From the NCBI GenBank assembly GCA_965227745.1, contig OZ245769.1, forward strand, positions 1 through 64,000: 64,000 nt of DNA, read 5' to 3'. The translations under genes were made by a program, and so were the position numbers. Shown here in pieces: positions 45,827 through 56,067 of this stretch. The DNA is from GAS368 sp965227745. GTDB lineage: Bacteria > Verrucomicrobiota > Verrucomicrobiia > Opitutales > Opitutaceae. The notes under the pieces were generated by a model that was not told the DNA's origin, did not search any database, and worked only from the letters and a program-made list of their open reading frames with translations. Each line of letters begins with the position of its first letter. The first letter of the stretch is position 1.

Positions 45827-46016
45827 GAGGAGAGGTTTGGATGAAAAGGACCGAGGAGCAAAATCCAAGCTCCAGTGAATTTTCAAACACGGGCAAAGCC
45901 GGAAAAACGTTCGAGGACTTTTCCGGATTTTATTTGGTGCTTGGAGCTTGGTCCTTGGTGCTTCCCGCCATAGTCGAGCGAGATGAAATAGTCGGAACTG
46001 TCCGCGGGACGCCGGA

Positions 46017-49000
46017 CTACTTCGCCATGACGTGGCCGTGGGCGGAGGCGGCGGGGGTGTCCTCGATGTTGGCGGGGACGGGCTTGGGCGTGACGTACTT
46101 GGTGAAGCGCTCCATGTAGAGGTAGAACACCGGGGTGATGTAGAGCGTGAGGAGTTGGGAGACCACGAGGCCGCCGACGACGGCGAGACCGAGGGTGCGG
46201 CGCGATTCGGCGCCGGCGCCCCAGCCGAGGGCGATGGGGAGGGTGCCGGCGAGGGCGGCGAGGGTGGTCATCATGATCGGGCGGAAGCGCACAATACAGG
46301 CCTCGAAGATGGCGTCGGCGGCGGACTTGCCACCGTTGCGGCGGGCATCGAGGGCGAAGTCGATCATCATGATCGCGTTCTTTTTCACGATGCCGATGAG
46401 CATGATGAGGCCGACGTAGCCGTAGATGTTGAGCTCCTGGCCGAAGATCAGCAGCGTCACGAGCGCACCGAAGGTCGCGGAGGGCAGACCGGAGAGAATC
46501 GTGAGCGGGTGGATGAAGTCTTCGTACAGAACGCCGAGCACGATGTAGATCACGAGCACGGCGACCAAGAGGAGGTAGCCGAGACCCTGAAGGGAACTCG
46601 TGAAGGCGGCGGCGGTGCCTTGGAAGGCGTAGCTGACGGACGTGGGGAGTTCCGCGCGGGCGAGCCGCTCGACGGCCTCGGTGGCCTGGCTGAGCGCGAC
46701 GCCGGGGGCGAGGTTGAAGGTCTGCGTGACCGAGGGCAACTGGCCGAGGTGAGTGACCGTGAGCGGGCCGACGCTGCGGCGCAGGTGGGCGACGGTTTCG
46801 AGGGGGACGAGCTTGCCGGTGTTGCTGCGCAGGTAGAGGAGGGAGAGCGCGGCGGGGTCGCGCTGATAGCGCGGCTCGACCTCGAGGATGACGAAGTACT
46901 GGTTGGTCGGCGTGTAGATCGTGGAGACTTGGCGCGAGCCGAAGGCATTGTAGAGCGTGTCTTCGATCTGCTGCACGGTGATGCCGAGGGTGGAGGCCTT
47001 GTCGCGATCGATGTCGATCATGAGCTGCGGGCTCGTGATGAGAAGATCGGTCGTGACGTCGATCAGCTCGGGGAGCGCGCGCATCTTTTCCAAGAACTCG
47101 GGGGAGACGCGGAAGAGCTCCTGCAGGTCGGTGCCGTAGAGGGTGAACTGATAGAGTGACGAGGCCTGCCGCGCGCCGATGCGGATGGCCGGCGGGACGG
47201 AGGGCAAGATACGCGTGCCGGGGACGCCGGCGAGGGCGCTGCGGAGCTGGCCCGCGACGACGTCGGCACTGGGGCGCTCGTGGCGCTCCTTGAGGCGGAT
47301 ATTGAAACGGCCGGTGTTGTTGCCGCCCGCGCCGCCGCCGGGGCCGGCGCCGATGGAGGAGGAAAAGGCCTCGATGGCGGGATTCTTCTTAATGATCGCG
47401 GCGGCCTGAGTTTGCAGACGGACCATGGCCTCGAAGGAGGCGTCCTGCGCGGCCTCGAGGTTGACGTTGATGCGGCCGGTGTCGTCGGTGGGGATGAAGC
47501 CCTTGGGGACGATGACGATGAGCCAGACGGTGAGGCCGACGGTCGCGAGGGCGACGAGCATCGTGATGGGGCGATGGTTGAGCGCGATCTTGAGCGTGCG
47601 CTCGTAGAGTTTGAGCCAGCCTTGGAAAACGCCCTCGGTGATCTTGTAGAAGCGGCCGTGGTGGGCGTCGTGCGCGATGGGCTTCAGGAAGCGGCTGCAC
47701 AACATCGGGGTGAGCGTCAGCGAGACGAAGCCTGACACCAAGATCGCGGCACTGATCGTGATGGCGAATTCGTGGAGCAGGCGGCCCAGCACGCCGCTCA
47801 TGAAGAGCACGGGGATGAACACGGCGACGAGCGAGATCGTCATCGAGATGATGGTGAAACCGATCTCGCGGGAGCCCTTGAGCGCGGCGACCATGACGGG
47901 TTCGCCTTTCTCGATGTGGCGGATGATGTTTTCGAGCATCACGATCGCATCGTCGACGACGAAGCCGACCGAAAGGGTGAGGGCGAGCAGCGAGAGATTA
48001 TCGATGCTGAAGCCGTAGAAGTACATCACGCCGAAGGTGCCGACGACCGCGATGGGCATCGCGATGCTCGGGATGATCGTGGCGGAGAGGGACCGGAGGA
48101 AGAGGAAGATGACGAGGGCGACCAGGCCGATGGCGAGGACGAGAGTGAACTTCACATCGGCCACGGACTCCTTGATGGCGAGGGAGCGGTCGACGAGGAT
48201 ATCGAGCTTCACCGAGGCGGGGAGCTGGGCGTTGAACTCGGGCAGGATGGCCTTGATGGCGTCGACGACCTCGATGGTATTCGTACCCGGCTGGCGCTGG
48301 ACGAAGAGGATCATCGAGCGGTCGTCGTTGAACCAACCGGCGGATTTTTCGTCCTGCACGCTGTCGATCACATTGGCGACGTCGCCGAGGCGGACGGGGG
48401 CGTTGTTGCGGTAGGCGACGATGACCTTGCGGTAGGAGTCGGCGTTTTGGAGCTGGCCGTTGGCGCGGATGGTGAGGGCCTGGTCTTTGCCATCGAGCGT
48501 GCCGGTGGGGAGATTGACGTTGGCGGCGGAGAGGGCGGCCTTGACCTCGTCCATGCCGATGGCGCGGGCGGCGAGGGCCTGCGGACTGAGCTGGACGCGG
48601 ACGGCGTATTTCTGGGAGCCGACGACGCGGACCTGGGCCACGCCATTGATCGAGGAGATGCGCTGCGCGAGGAGGGTCTCGGCGTACTCGTTGACCTCGG
48701 AGAGGGGGAGGGTATCCGAGCTGAGCGCGATAAGGAGGATGGGATCGTCGGCCGGATTGGACTTACGGAAGGACGGCGGGCTCGGCATATCCTGCGGCAG
48801 GCGGCGCTGCACGGCGGAGATGGCGGATTGCACGTCCTGCGCCGCGCCATCGATGGTGCGGTCGAGATTGAACTGCAGGGTGATATTGGTGCTGCCGAGT
48901 GAACTCGACGACGTCATCGAATCGATGCCGGCGATGGTGGAGAACTGCTGCTCGAGCGGTGTGGCGACGGAGGACGCCATGGTCTCCGGGCTCGCGCCGG

Positions 49001-49154
49001 GGAGATTGGCGGAGACGGAGATGGTGGGGAAATCGACGCTGGGAAGATCGCTGACGGGCAGCGACTCGTAGGCCATGATGCCGAAGACCGTGACCGCAGC
49101 GGTCACGAGCGTCGTCATGACGGGACGACGGATGAAGAGTTCGGGGATGTTCAC
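46017..49154 (-). CDS. RND efflux transporter, HAE-1/MdtBC type
   Basis: The inner-membrane proton antiporter of a tripartite pump. The 1045 residues have the AcrB-like architecture: twelve predicted helices, two large periplasmic loops, and the proton-relay DD in TM4 (VGFVVDDAIVMLENI). The N-terminus (FIRRPVMTTLVTAAVTVFG) is like MdtB/MdtC. The start overlaps the adaptor gene stop by 4 bp, and no outer-membrane TolC gene is adjacent. Substrates cannot be inferred. Confidence 0.95.
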   Translation of the reverse strand: MNIPELFIRRPVMTTLVTAAVTVFGIMAYESLPVSDLPSVDFPTISVSANLPGASPETMASSVATPLEQQFSTIAGIDSMTSSSSLGSTNITLQFNLDRTIDGAAQDVQSAISAVQRRLPQDMPSPPSFRKSNPADDPILLIALSSDTLPLSEVNEYAETLLAQRISSINGVAQVRVVGSQKYAVRVQLSPQALAARAIGMDEVKAALSAANVNLPTGTLDGKDQALTIRANGQLQNADSYRKVIVAYRNNAPVRLGDVANVIDSVQDEKSAGWFNDDRSMILFVQRQPGTNTIEVVDAIKAILPEFNAQLPASVKLDILVDRSLAIKESVADVKFTLVLAIGLVALVIFLFLRSLSATIIPSIAMPIAVVGTFGVMYFYGFSIDNLSLLALTLSVGFVVDDAIVMLENIIRHIEKGEPVMVAALKGSREIGFTIISMTISLVAVFIPVLFMSGVLGRLLHEFAITISAAILVSGFVSLTLTPMLCSRFLKPIAHDAHHGRFYKITEGVFQGWLKLYERTLKIALNHRPITMLVALATVGLTVWLIVIVPKGFIPTDDTGRINVNLEAAQDASFEAMVRLQTQAAAIIKKNPAIEAFSSSIGAGPGGGAGGNNTGRFNIRLKERHERPSADVVAGQLRSALAGVPGTRILPSVPPAIRIGARQASSLYQFTLYGTDLQELFRVSPEFLEKMRALPELIDVTTDLLITSPQLMIDIDRDKASTLGITVQQIEDTLYNAFGSRQVSTIYTPTNQYFVILEVEPRYQRDPAALSLLYLRSNTGKLVPLETVAHLRRSVGPLTVTHLGQLPSVTQTFNLAPGVALSQATEAVERLARAELPTSVSYAFQGTAAAFTSSLQGLGYLLLVAVLVIYIVLGVLYEDFIHPLTILSGLPSATFGALVTLLIFGQELNIYGYVGLIMLIGIVKKNAIMMIDFALDARRNGGKSAADAIFEACIVRFRPIMMTTLAALAGTLPIALGWGAGAESRRTLGLAVVGGLVVSQLLTLYITPVFYLYMERFTKYVTPKPVPANIEDTPAASAHGHVMAK

Positions 49155-50437
49155 TGTTGGGCGCCTTTCTCGGGAGTCTTGTCCTTATCTTTGCCGCCCT
49201 TGCCGCCTTCACCCTTGTTGCCTTTGCCCTTGCCCTTCTTTTCGCCGCCCTCGCCGGTGGCGGAGGCGGGCTGCTTGATGTCGACCTCGCGGCCGGAGAC
49301 GACGCGAAGCTGGCCCTCGGTGATGACGGTCTCGCCCTCGGTGATGCCCTTGGTGATCACGGCGTCGCCCTCGAGGATGCGTTCGACGGCGACGACCCGG
49401 AGCTCGGCTTTTTTATCGTCGCCGACGACGAAGAGATGCTGGCCGCGCTGGCTGTTTTGGACCGCCGGAGTGGGGACGGTGAGGGCGACGGGAGAGTCGA
49501 GGACGACGCGCACGCTGACGAACTGACCCGGCCAGAGGCGGTGGTCGGTATTGGCGAAAGTGGCCTTGAGCTTGAGCGTGCCGGTGGTGGGATCGATGGC
49601 GTTGTCGAGAAAGGTGAGCTCACCCTTTTCCGGGCGATCGTTGACGCCAGAGGGGAGGGCGCTGACGGCGAGGGTGCCGGCATCACGATAACGATTGAGG
49701 GCGGCGAGGTTTTGCTGCGGGACGTTAAAGGTCACGTAGATCGGGCTGATCTGGTTGAGCGTGACCATCGTGATCGTCGCATCGCTGGCGCGGACGAGAT
49801 CGCCGACGTGGACGCCGAGATTGCCCGTGCGGCCGGCGAACGGGGCGCGGATCGAGCAATACTCGAGTTGGAGCTTGGCATTGGCGACGGCGGCCTCGCT
49901 GGCGGCGGAGGCGGCTTTGAGCGCGCGCTCGTTGTCCTGGATCTGCTGGAACTGCTCCTTCGAGACCATCGATTCCGCGCTCAACGTGCGGTAGCGCGTG
50001 ACCTGCGCGGACGCAGTTTCGAGCTGCACGCGGACTTTTTGCTGATCGGCCTGCGCGAGGCGGAGGGCGTTTTCAAAGGGGCGGGGGTCGATCTCAAAGA
50101 GCAAGTCGCCCTGCTTCACTTCCTGGCCCTCTTGAATCGCGATCTTGATGAGCGTGCCGGTGACCTGGCTCTTGAGCGCGGCGGTTTGCAGCGGCTCGAC
50201 GGCGCCGATGGCATCGAGGGCGAGGGGGACGACCTTGCGCACGGCCTTGGCGACGAGCACGGGCGCGGGACCGCCGCCACCTTTCTTCTTGCCGGCACCG
50301 CCAGCGGTGGCGTCAGCCGCCTTTTCGCCGCAGCCGGTCAGAGTGAGGAGGCCCGCGGCGAGAAGGGCAGAGCCAAGCGCGCGGCAGCTAAGACCGGAAG
50401 AGCGAGCCCGGAGGCGAAAAAACGGCATGAACGTCAT
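49151..50437 (-). CDS. RND efflux periplasmic adaptor (membrane fusion protein), lipoprotein
   Basis: The 428-residue protein has a lipoprotein signal with lipobox LTGCGEKA, a Lys/Gly-rich linker (GGAGKKKGGGG), then the biotinyl-lipoyl/hairpin/beta-barrel adaptor domains (QSQVTGTLIKIA-like KSQVTGTLIKIAIQEGQEV, QLEYCSIRAPFAGRTG, YVTFNVPQQ). The last ~40 residues are an unusual low-complexity Lys/Gly/Glu tail (KKGKGKGNKGEGGKGGKDK). Start at 50437 (MTFMPFFRLR) gives the signal; upstream frame is not credible. It is co-translated with the RND pump gene (4 bp overlap). Confidence 0.92.
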   Translation of the reverse strand: MTFMPFFRLRARSSGLSCRALGSALLAAGLLTLTGCGEKAADATAGGAGKKKGGGGPAPVLVAKAVRKVVPLALDAIGAVEPLQTAALKSQVTGTLIKIAIQEGQEVKQGDLLFEIDPRPFENALRLAQADQQKVRVQLETASAQVTRYRTLSAESMVSKEQFQQIQDNERALKAASAASEAAVANAKLQLEYCSIRAPFAGRTGNLGVHVGDLVRASDATITMVTLNQISPIYVTFNVPQQNLAALNRYRDAGTLAVSALPSGVNDRPEKGELTFLDNAIDPTTGTLKLKATFANTDHRLWPGQFVSVRVVLDSPVALTVPTPAVQNSQRGQHLFVVGDDKKAELRVVAVERILEGDAVITKGITEGETVITEGQLRVVSGREVDIKQPASATGEGGEKKGKGKGNKGEGGKGGKDKDKTPEKGAQQ

Positions 50438-51107
50438 GAGAAAGTGAGAGAGGTGAGGGCGAAGAGAGGCCGCCGAAGGCGCGAAAGGGGCTGACCAGCA
50501 GGACGGTTTGGGCAAGGGGAGGTTGCGGCAGAAGGGAGTGGAAAAATAGTGAGGTCGAGCCGTCGCCCGCAAGCCGAGTTTCGTGGGAAATGGCTTTTAC
50601 GCGGTGCGGACGGAAATTGGGGCCTACGCACTAGAGAAATATCCCCGCGTGAGGCCGAGTGTGGGGCCGTCAGGCGTGCGCGTGCGAAGGGGTGGTTGCG
50701 GCGCAGGAGATATTACAGCGTTACGGCTATAATATAGAGCCGATATACGCAGACCGCTAAATGCACGATGCGAGCGGGTGGGATGCGTCACCGCTGGGGC
50801 CGCGCGCTCGCGGGGTGCGGGCGTCCTGAGCGGCGCGTTAAGGATAACACGCCCTACCTTAAAGCGCCCAAAGTACGCGCTAAGGGGGGCGGGTGGTTCG
50901 AGTAGAGGTGGGCGGAGCCAAGGCCGAGTCGGTCATCGCGGTTAAAACCCTCGTCCGTAGCCATGCCTCGGCGCTGAGGCTGAGGGCGGAGGCGGGGCAG
51001 CCAGCACCGATTAGCACGTCTGACTGTACTGCGAGGCCCCCGTCATACCCCAAACGTTTTCCTTGCTAGGCGGGGGCGTGAGGACTTCCCTTGGAGCCAT
51101 TTTCTCC
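50438..51107. other. Long divergent intergenic region between the RND operon and serA
   Basis: About 670 bp without a convincing gene. It includes a TATAAT-like element at 50728-50733 in an AT-rich patch (50711-50765) without a good -35, and GC-rich direct and inverted short repeats near 50930-51000. It should hold the promoters of both the efflux and serA operons. No tRNA or riboswitch was recognised. Confidence 0.4.
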
Positions 51108-52697
51108 ATGAAAGTCCTCGTCGCCGATAAGATCTCACCCAAAGGAGTCGCCTACCTGCGTCAGCAGCCGGGCTTTGAAGTCGTTGAGGCCTACGGCTCT
51201 TCTCCCGAGAAAATTCTCGAGTTGGTGAAGGACGTGCACGCCATCGCCGTCCGTTCGGAGACGAAGATCACGGCGGCGGTATTTGCCGCGGCGCCGCTGC
51301 TGAAGGTCGTCGGCCGCGCCGGCGTGGGCGTGGACAACGTCGATGTCGATGCCGCCACGGAGCGCGGGGTGGTCGTCATGAACACCCCCGGTGGTAACAC
51401 GATTTCGACGGCCGAGCTGACCTTTACCCACATCCTCTGTGGCGCGCGCCCGATCGCGCAGGCCGCGGCCTCGATGAAGGCGGGCAACTGGGACCGCAAG
51501 ACCCTCAGCGGCATCGAGCTGTTCCGCAAGACCCTCGGCGTCGTCGGACTAGGCCGCATCGGCAGCGAAGTGGCCAAGCGGGCCCAGGCTTTTGGCATGC
51601 GCGTGCTCGCGTATGACCCTTATCTTTCGGCCAGCCGCGCCAAGGCCATGCAGGTCGAGGGCGTCACGCTCGACGAGCTCCTCAAGCAGTCGGACTACAT
51701 CACGGTCCACATGCCGTTGACCGATGAGACGCTCAACATGATCGACGCCGCGGCCATCGCGAAGTGCAAGAAGGGCGTGCGCCTCTTCAACTGCGCGCGC
51801 GGCGGCATCATCAATGAGGCGGCGCTGATCGCGGCGCTCAAGTCGGGCCACGTCGCGGCGGCGGGCCTCGACGTTTACGAGACCGAGCCCCTCGCCAAGG
51901 ACAGCGAGCTCCGCACGCTGCCCAATGTCGTCCTCACGCCGCACATCGCGGCCTCCACGACGGAAGCGCAGGAGTCGGTCGGCATCGAAGTCGCCGAGCA
52001 GATCGCCGATGTGCTCAACGGCGGCGTGATCCGCAATGCGGTTAACATGCCCACGATGGACGCCAATGCCGTCAAGGTGCTCGGGCCGTACATCGACCTC
52101 GGAGCCAAGCTCGGCACGCTCGTGCAGCAGATCGCGCCCGCGCAGATCGCCACGCTGCGCATCACGTATTGGGGCAAGATCACGGACCTCGACGTGAATG
52201 CCGTCACGCGCTCCATCCAGCGCGGTTACCTCCGCCGCATCAGCGGTGACTCGATCAATTTTGTGAACGCTCCCTCGGCCCTCGAGCGCCTCGGCGTGCG
52301 CGCCGAGATCGTGAAGTCGACGGATGACTCCGGTTACACCGACCTCATCAAGGTCGAGGCCATCACGGCCGAAGGCGCGATCCACTCCGCTTCGGGCACG
52401 CTCATCGGCAAGGCCAACCAGCCGCGCATCATCGAGATCAACAGCCGCGAGGTGGAAGTCGTCGCCGACGGCAAGCTCCTCGTCCTCGAGAATCTCGACC
52501 AGCCCGGCATGGTGGGCACCATCGGCACCATCCTCGGTGGCGACAAGGTGAACATCGCCGACATGTCGCTCTCGCGCCTCGCGCCCGGCGGCACCGCCTA
52601 CATGGTGGTGCGTGTCGACCACGAGCCGAGCGAGTCGGCCCGCCAAGTCATCAAGGGGCATCCGGCGATCAAGCTGGCGAAGTTTGTGCAGCTCTAA
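51108..52697 (+). CDS. serA: D-3-phosphoglycerate dehydrogenase
   Basis: The first enzyme of serine synthesis oxidises 3-phosphoglycerate with NAD. The 529-residue long-form PGDH has the substrate domain at the N-terminus, the NAD fold (VVGLGRIGSEVAKRAQAFG), the catalytic His in LTPHIAAST, an ASB intervening domain and a C-terminal ACT domain (LENLDQPGMVGTIGTILGG) for serine feedback. Start at MKVLVADKISPKG. Confidence 0.95.
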   Translation: MKVLVADKISPKGVAYLRQQPGFEVVEAYGSSPEKILELVKDVHAIAVRSETKITAAVFAAAPLLKVVGRAGVGVDNVDVDAATERGVVVMNTPGGNTISTAELTFTHILCGARPIAQAAASMKAGNWDRKTLSGIELFRKTLGVVGLGRIGSEVAKRAQAFGMRVLAYDPYLSASRAKAMQVEGVTLDELLKQSDYITVHMPLTDETLNMIDAAAIAKCKKGVRLFNCARGGIINEAALIAALKSGHVAAAGLDVYETEPLAKDSELRTLPNVVLTPHIAASTTEAQESVGIEVAEQIADVLNGGVIRNAVNMPTMDANAVKVLGPYIDLGAKLGTLVQQIAPAQIATLRITYWGKITDLDVNAVTRSIQRGYLRRISGDSINFVNAPSALERLGVRAEIVKSTDDSGYTDLIKVEAITAEGAIHSASGTLIGKANQPRIIEINSREVEVVADGKLLVLENLDQPGMVGTIGTILGGDKVNIADMSLSRLAPGGTAYMVVRVDHEPSESARQVIKGHPAIKLAKFVQL

Positions 52698-52719
52698 GCT
52701 GCATCCGGATTTAGCGCGC

Positions 52720-53379
52720 ATGATCGTAACCCTCCTCATCGTCGCGGTCGTCGGTTACCTATTGGGCTCACTGCCCTTTGGGTACCTCGTCGCGCGAGCG
52801 AAAGGGGTGAACATCTTCGAAGTCGGCAGCAAGAATCCCGGCGCGACGAATGTCCGCCGCGTGCTGGGGCACGGGCCGGGTAATCTGGTGCTGTTTCTCG
52901 ATGCGCTGAAGGGGGCCTTGGCTGTAGGGCAGATACTAATATATTTAGCTTGGGCAGTTCGTAACTCAGATAACTTCAGTTTAAGTTTTTCGATAGTGGC
53001 GGCGCATACTGATACGATTCTTTTCGAGATCGTCGGCCTCGTTACTGCCATCCTCGGCCATAGCTTTTCGTGCTTCACCAAGTTTAAGGGCGGCAAGAGC
53101 GTCGCGACCGGCGCGGGTGGTTTTCTCGTGCTGTTTCCGTTGGGCATGGGGATCGCGCTCGTGATCTTTGGCATCGTGCTGGCGGTGACGCGCTATGTGT
53201 CGCTCGCGTCGATGCTCGCGGCGGCGTCGCTGCCGTTTGCGGCGTTTTCGTTTAAGCAACCGTCGCCGGTCATCTCGATCGCGGCGATGGTGGCGACCTT
53301 TGTCATTTACCGTCACCGGGCCAATATCGCGCGCATTCGCGCGGGCACCGAGAGCAAGGTCGGCCAGAAAAAAAGCTGA
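52720..53379 (+). CDS. plsY: Acyl-phosphate:glycerol-3-phosphate acyltransferase
   Basis: This membrane enzyme transfers the acyl group from acyl phosphate to glycerol-3-phosphate to start phospholipid synthesis. The 219-residue protein has about five to six hydrophobic segments and the three PlsY motifs: LGSLPFGYLVAR, GSKNPGATNVRR and GHSFSCFTKFKGGKSVATG. It lies 22 bp after serA and 12 bp before hom, in the same operon. Confidence 0.94.
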   Translation: MIVTLLIVAVVGYLLGSLPFGYLVARAKGVNIFEVGSKNPGATNVRRVLGHGPGNLVLFLDALKGALAVGQILIYLAWAVRNSDNFSLSFSIVAAHTDTILFEIVGLVTAILGHSFSCFTKFKGGKSVATGAGGFLVLFPLGMGIALVIFGIVLAVTRYVSLASMLAAASLPFAAFSFKQPSPVISIAAMVATFVIYRHRANIARIRAGTESKVGQKKS

Positions 53380-53391
53380 CGCATCCCAATC

Positions 53392-54714
53392 ATGAGCGAA
53401 CCCGTCACGATCAATATCGGCCTCTGTGGCTTCGGCACCGTCGGGCAGGGCGTGTGGAAACATCTCACGGCCAGCCAGACCGAGCTCGAGTCGCGCCTCG
53501 GGGTGAAGCTCAACCTCGCGCGCGCGGCGGTGCGCGATCTCAAGAAGGCGCGCGATGTGAAGGTGCCCGCGGCGAAACTCACCGACGATCCGCTGTCCAT
53601 TGCGAACGATCCCTCGATCCACGTCGTATGCGAACTCATGGGCGGCACCACGCTCGCGCGGCAGGTGACGCTCGCGGCGCTGAAGCACGGCAAGATTGTC
53701 GTCTCGGCCAACAAGGCGCTCATCTGCGAATACGGCGCGGAGATTTTCGAGACGGCGCGCAAGCACGGCGGGCATTTCTTTTTCGAGGCCTCGGTGGCCG
53801 GTGGCATTCCGATCATCAAGGCGCTCCGCGAAGGCCTCGTGGCCAATCGCTTTCCGCGCATCTACGGCATCCTCAACGGCACGTGCAATTACATCCTCAC
53901 GCAGATGGAGGATCGCGATGCGCCGTACGCCAGCGTGCTCGCCGATGCCAAGCGCCTCGGCTACGCGGAGGCCGACGAGTCGCTCGATGTCGATGGTTGG
54001 GACACCGCGCACAAGGCCAGCGTGCTCGCGTGGCTCGCGCACGGCGTGTGGGTCAAGACCGACCAGATGATCGTCGAGGGCATCTCGCGCATCACGCCGG
54101 CGGATTTCAAGAATGCGGCGACGCTCGGCTTTGGCATCAAGTTGCTCGCGGTGATCACGCGGGATTTTGCGAAGAACGAACTGTGCGTGCGCGTGCATCC
54201 CACGCTGTTGCCCGAGGGCAATGTGATCGCGAATGTGAGCGGGGTGTTTAACGCGATCTCGGTGACGGGCGATGTGGTCGGCACGACGCTTTACAGTGGT
54301 CGCGGGGCCGGGCAGGACGCCACGGCCAGTGCGGTCATCAGCGATATCGCGGACGCCGTTGCGCTGCTCAAGCACGGCAAGGGCGCGCACTTCATCGGCG
54401 AAGTCGTGCCGACGAGTCGCAAAGAAAAGCGCCTCGCGCCGCCGGAAAACATCCACTCGCGCTATTACCTCCGCCTCACGGTGAAGGACCAGCCGGGCGT
54501 GTTAGCGCGCGTCGCCTCGGTGATGGCGAAGCACGCGGTAAGCATTGCGAGCGTGATCCAGAGCCCGGCGGAGAAAGAGGGCGCCGCTTCACTCGTCCTC
54601 ACCACGCACCAGAGCAACGAGCGCGCGATGCACAAGACGCTCAAGCAACTCACCGCGCTGGCCGCCGTGCTCGATGAGCCGGTGCTGCTGCGCATCGGGG
54701 ATTTTAATGACTGA
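53392..54714 (+). CDS. hom: Homoserine dehydrogenase
   Basis: The enzyme reduces aspartate semialdehyde to homoserine at the branch to threonine and methionine. The 440-residue protein has an NAD(P) fold (GLCGFGTVGQGVW), the family signature GTCNYILTQM, the catalytic Lys region and GRGAGQDATASAV. A C-terminal ACT domain (VKDQPGVLARVASVM) permits threonine feedback. It is upstream of lysC and thrC. Confidence 0.95.
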   Translation: MSEPVTINIGLCGFGTVGQGVWKHLTASQTELESRLGVKLNLARAAVRDLKKARDVKVPAAKLTDDPLSIANDPSIHVVCELMGGTTLARQVTLAALKHGKIVVSANKALICEYGAEIFETARKHGGHFFFEASVAGGIPIIKALREGLVANRFPRIYGILNGTCNYILTQMEDRDAPYASVLADAKRLGYAEADESLDVDGWDTAHKASVLAWLAHGVWVKTDQMIVEGISRITPADFKNAATLGFGIKLLAVITRDFAKNELCVRVHPTLLPEGNVIANVSGVFNAISVTGDVVGTTLYSGRGAGQDATASAVISDIADAVALLKHGKGAHFIGEVVPTSRKEKRLAPPENIHSRYYLRLTVKDQPGVLARVASVMAKHAVSIASVIQSPAEKEGAASLVLTTHQSNERAMHKTLKQLTALAAVLDEPVLLRIGDFND

Positions 54715-54725
54715 GCACTATGAAG

Positions 54726-54811
54726 CTGAGAGCTAAGAGCCGAGAGCTGAGAGCCAGAAAGGCCATCGAACCACTCGGTTTGGCTCTCGGCTCTGGACTC
54801 TCAGCTCTCAG
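54726..54811. repeat. Imperfect 31-bp inverted repeat between hom and lysC
   Basis: Left arm 54726-54756 pairs with 54781-54811 (27 of 31 identical) around a 24-nt loop. The arms are built of gagagc/agagcc microrepeats. A short ctagactctagac direct repeat follows. It may act as an mRNA processing or attenuation hairpin, or be a mobile intergenic repeat. Confidence 0.6.
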
Positions 54812-54840
54812 TTCTAGACTCTAGACTTCCCAAAATAACA

Positions 54841-56055
54841 ATGGCACGCATCGTCCAAAAATACGGCGGCACCTCAGTCGGTGACGTCGATCGCATCAAG
54901 AATGTCGCGAACCGCATCAAGGCGTTTCGCGATGAGGGCAACGAGCTCGTTGTCGTCGTCTCCGCCCGCTCGGGCGTGACCAATGAGCTCATCGCCCGCG
55001 CGAAATCGATTCACCCGAATCCGCCGGAGCGCGAGATGGACCAGCTCCTCTCCATCGGTGAGCAGGAGACGATCGCGTTGACGGCGATGGCGCTCGAGGC
55101 GATCGGCGTCGAGGCGGTGAGCTACACGGGTGCGCAGGCGGGTATCTTTACCGACACCGTCCACACCAAGGCGAAGATCAAGACGATCAATGCGGAGCCG
55201 CTCGAAAAGGAATTGAGCGCGGGCAAGGTGATCATCGTCGCGGGCTTTCAAGGCATCAACGACGAGGGGCACATCACGACGCTCGGTCGCGGTGGTTCCG
55301 ATCTCACGGCCATCGCGCTGGCTGCGGCGGTGAAGGCCGACAAGTGCGAGATCTACACGGACGTCGACGGCGTCTACACCGCCGATCCGCGCGTGGTGAA
55401 AGATGCGAAGAAGCTCCAGGAGATCAGCTACGACGAGATGCTCGAGCTGGCCTCGCTCGGCTCCAAGGTCATGCAGACGCGCTCCGTGGAGTTTGCGTCG
55501 AAGTACAATGTCGTTTTCGAAGTCCGCTCCTCTTTTAACAACAACCCAGGAACCATCGTGAAACAAGAAGTCGCCTACATGGAAAAGGTCGTCGTCCGCG
55601 GCGTCGCCGTCGACAAGGACCAGGCCAAAGTCGTCGTCAGCAAGATTGCCGACCGCCCCGGCTCCGCCGCCAAGGTCTTCAAGGCGCTCGCCGACGCGAA
55701 CGTCAACGTCGACATGATCGTGCAGAACGTCGGTCACGATGGCGTGGCCAACCTCACCTTTACCGTCCCGCAGACCGAGACGACGAAGGCGGAGAAGGCG
55801 CTCGCCCCCGTCATCAAGGACATCGGCGGCACCATCACGCTCGACGACAAGATCGCGAAGCTCTCCGTGGTCGGCGTCGGCATGCGCACGCACAGCGGCG
55901 TGGCCTCGACGCTCTTCACCGCGCTCGCGGGCGCGAGCGTGAACCTCGAACTCATCAGCACCTCGGAGATCAAGATCTCGGTCGTGATCGCAAAGGACCG
56001 CGCGGATGAAGCGGCGCGCGTGGTGCACAAGGCGTTTGGGTTGGAAAGCCTCTGA
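54841..56055 (+). CDS. lysC: Aspartate kinase
   Basis: Aspartate kinase phosphorylates aspartate in the first step of the Lys/Thr/Met/Ile branch. The 404-residue protein has the kinase domain signature at the start (MARIVQKYGGTSVGDVDRI), GRGGSDLTAIALAAAVKAD and two C-terminal ACT domains (KIADRPGSAAKVF; VGVGMRTHSGVASTLF) for feedback by amino acids. The length is typical of monofunctional, lysine/threonine-regulated enzymes. Confidence 0.96.
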   Translation: MARIVQKYGGTSVGDVDRIKNVANRIKAFRDEGNELVVVVSARSGVTNELIARAKSIHPNPPEREMDQLLSIGEQETIALTAMALEAIGVEAVSYTGAQAGIFTDTVHTKAKIKTINAEPLEKELSAGKVIIVAGFQGINDEGHITTLGRGGSDLTAIALAAAVKADKCEIYTDVDGVYTADPRVVKDAKKLQEISYDEMLELASLGSKVMQTRSVEFASKYNVVFEVRSSFNNNPGTIVKQEVAYMEKVVVRGVAVDKDQAKVVVSKIADRPGSAAKVFKALADANVNVDMIVQNVGHDGVANLTFTVPQTETTKAEKALAPVIKDIGGTITLDDKIAKLSVVGVGMRTHSGVASTLFTALAGASVNLELISTSEIKISVVIAKDRADEAARVVHKAFGLESL

Positions 56056-56067
56056 GCCCTGATTTTT

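Noticed and set aside
50728..50733. TATAAT box as a defined serA or efflux promoter
   Set aside because: No matching -35 element at 16-18 bp and it is almost 400 bp from serA; kept only as a note in the intergenic entry.
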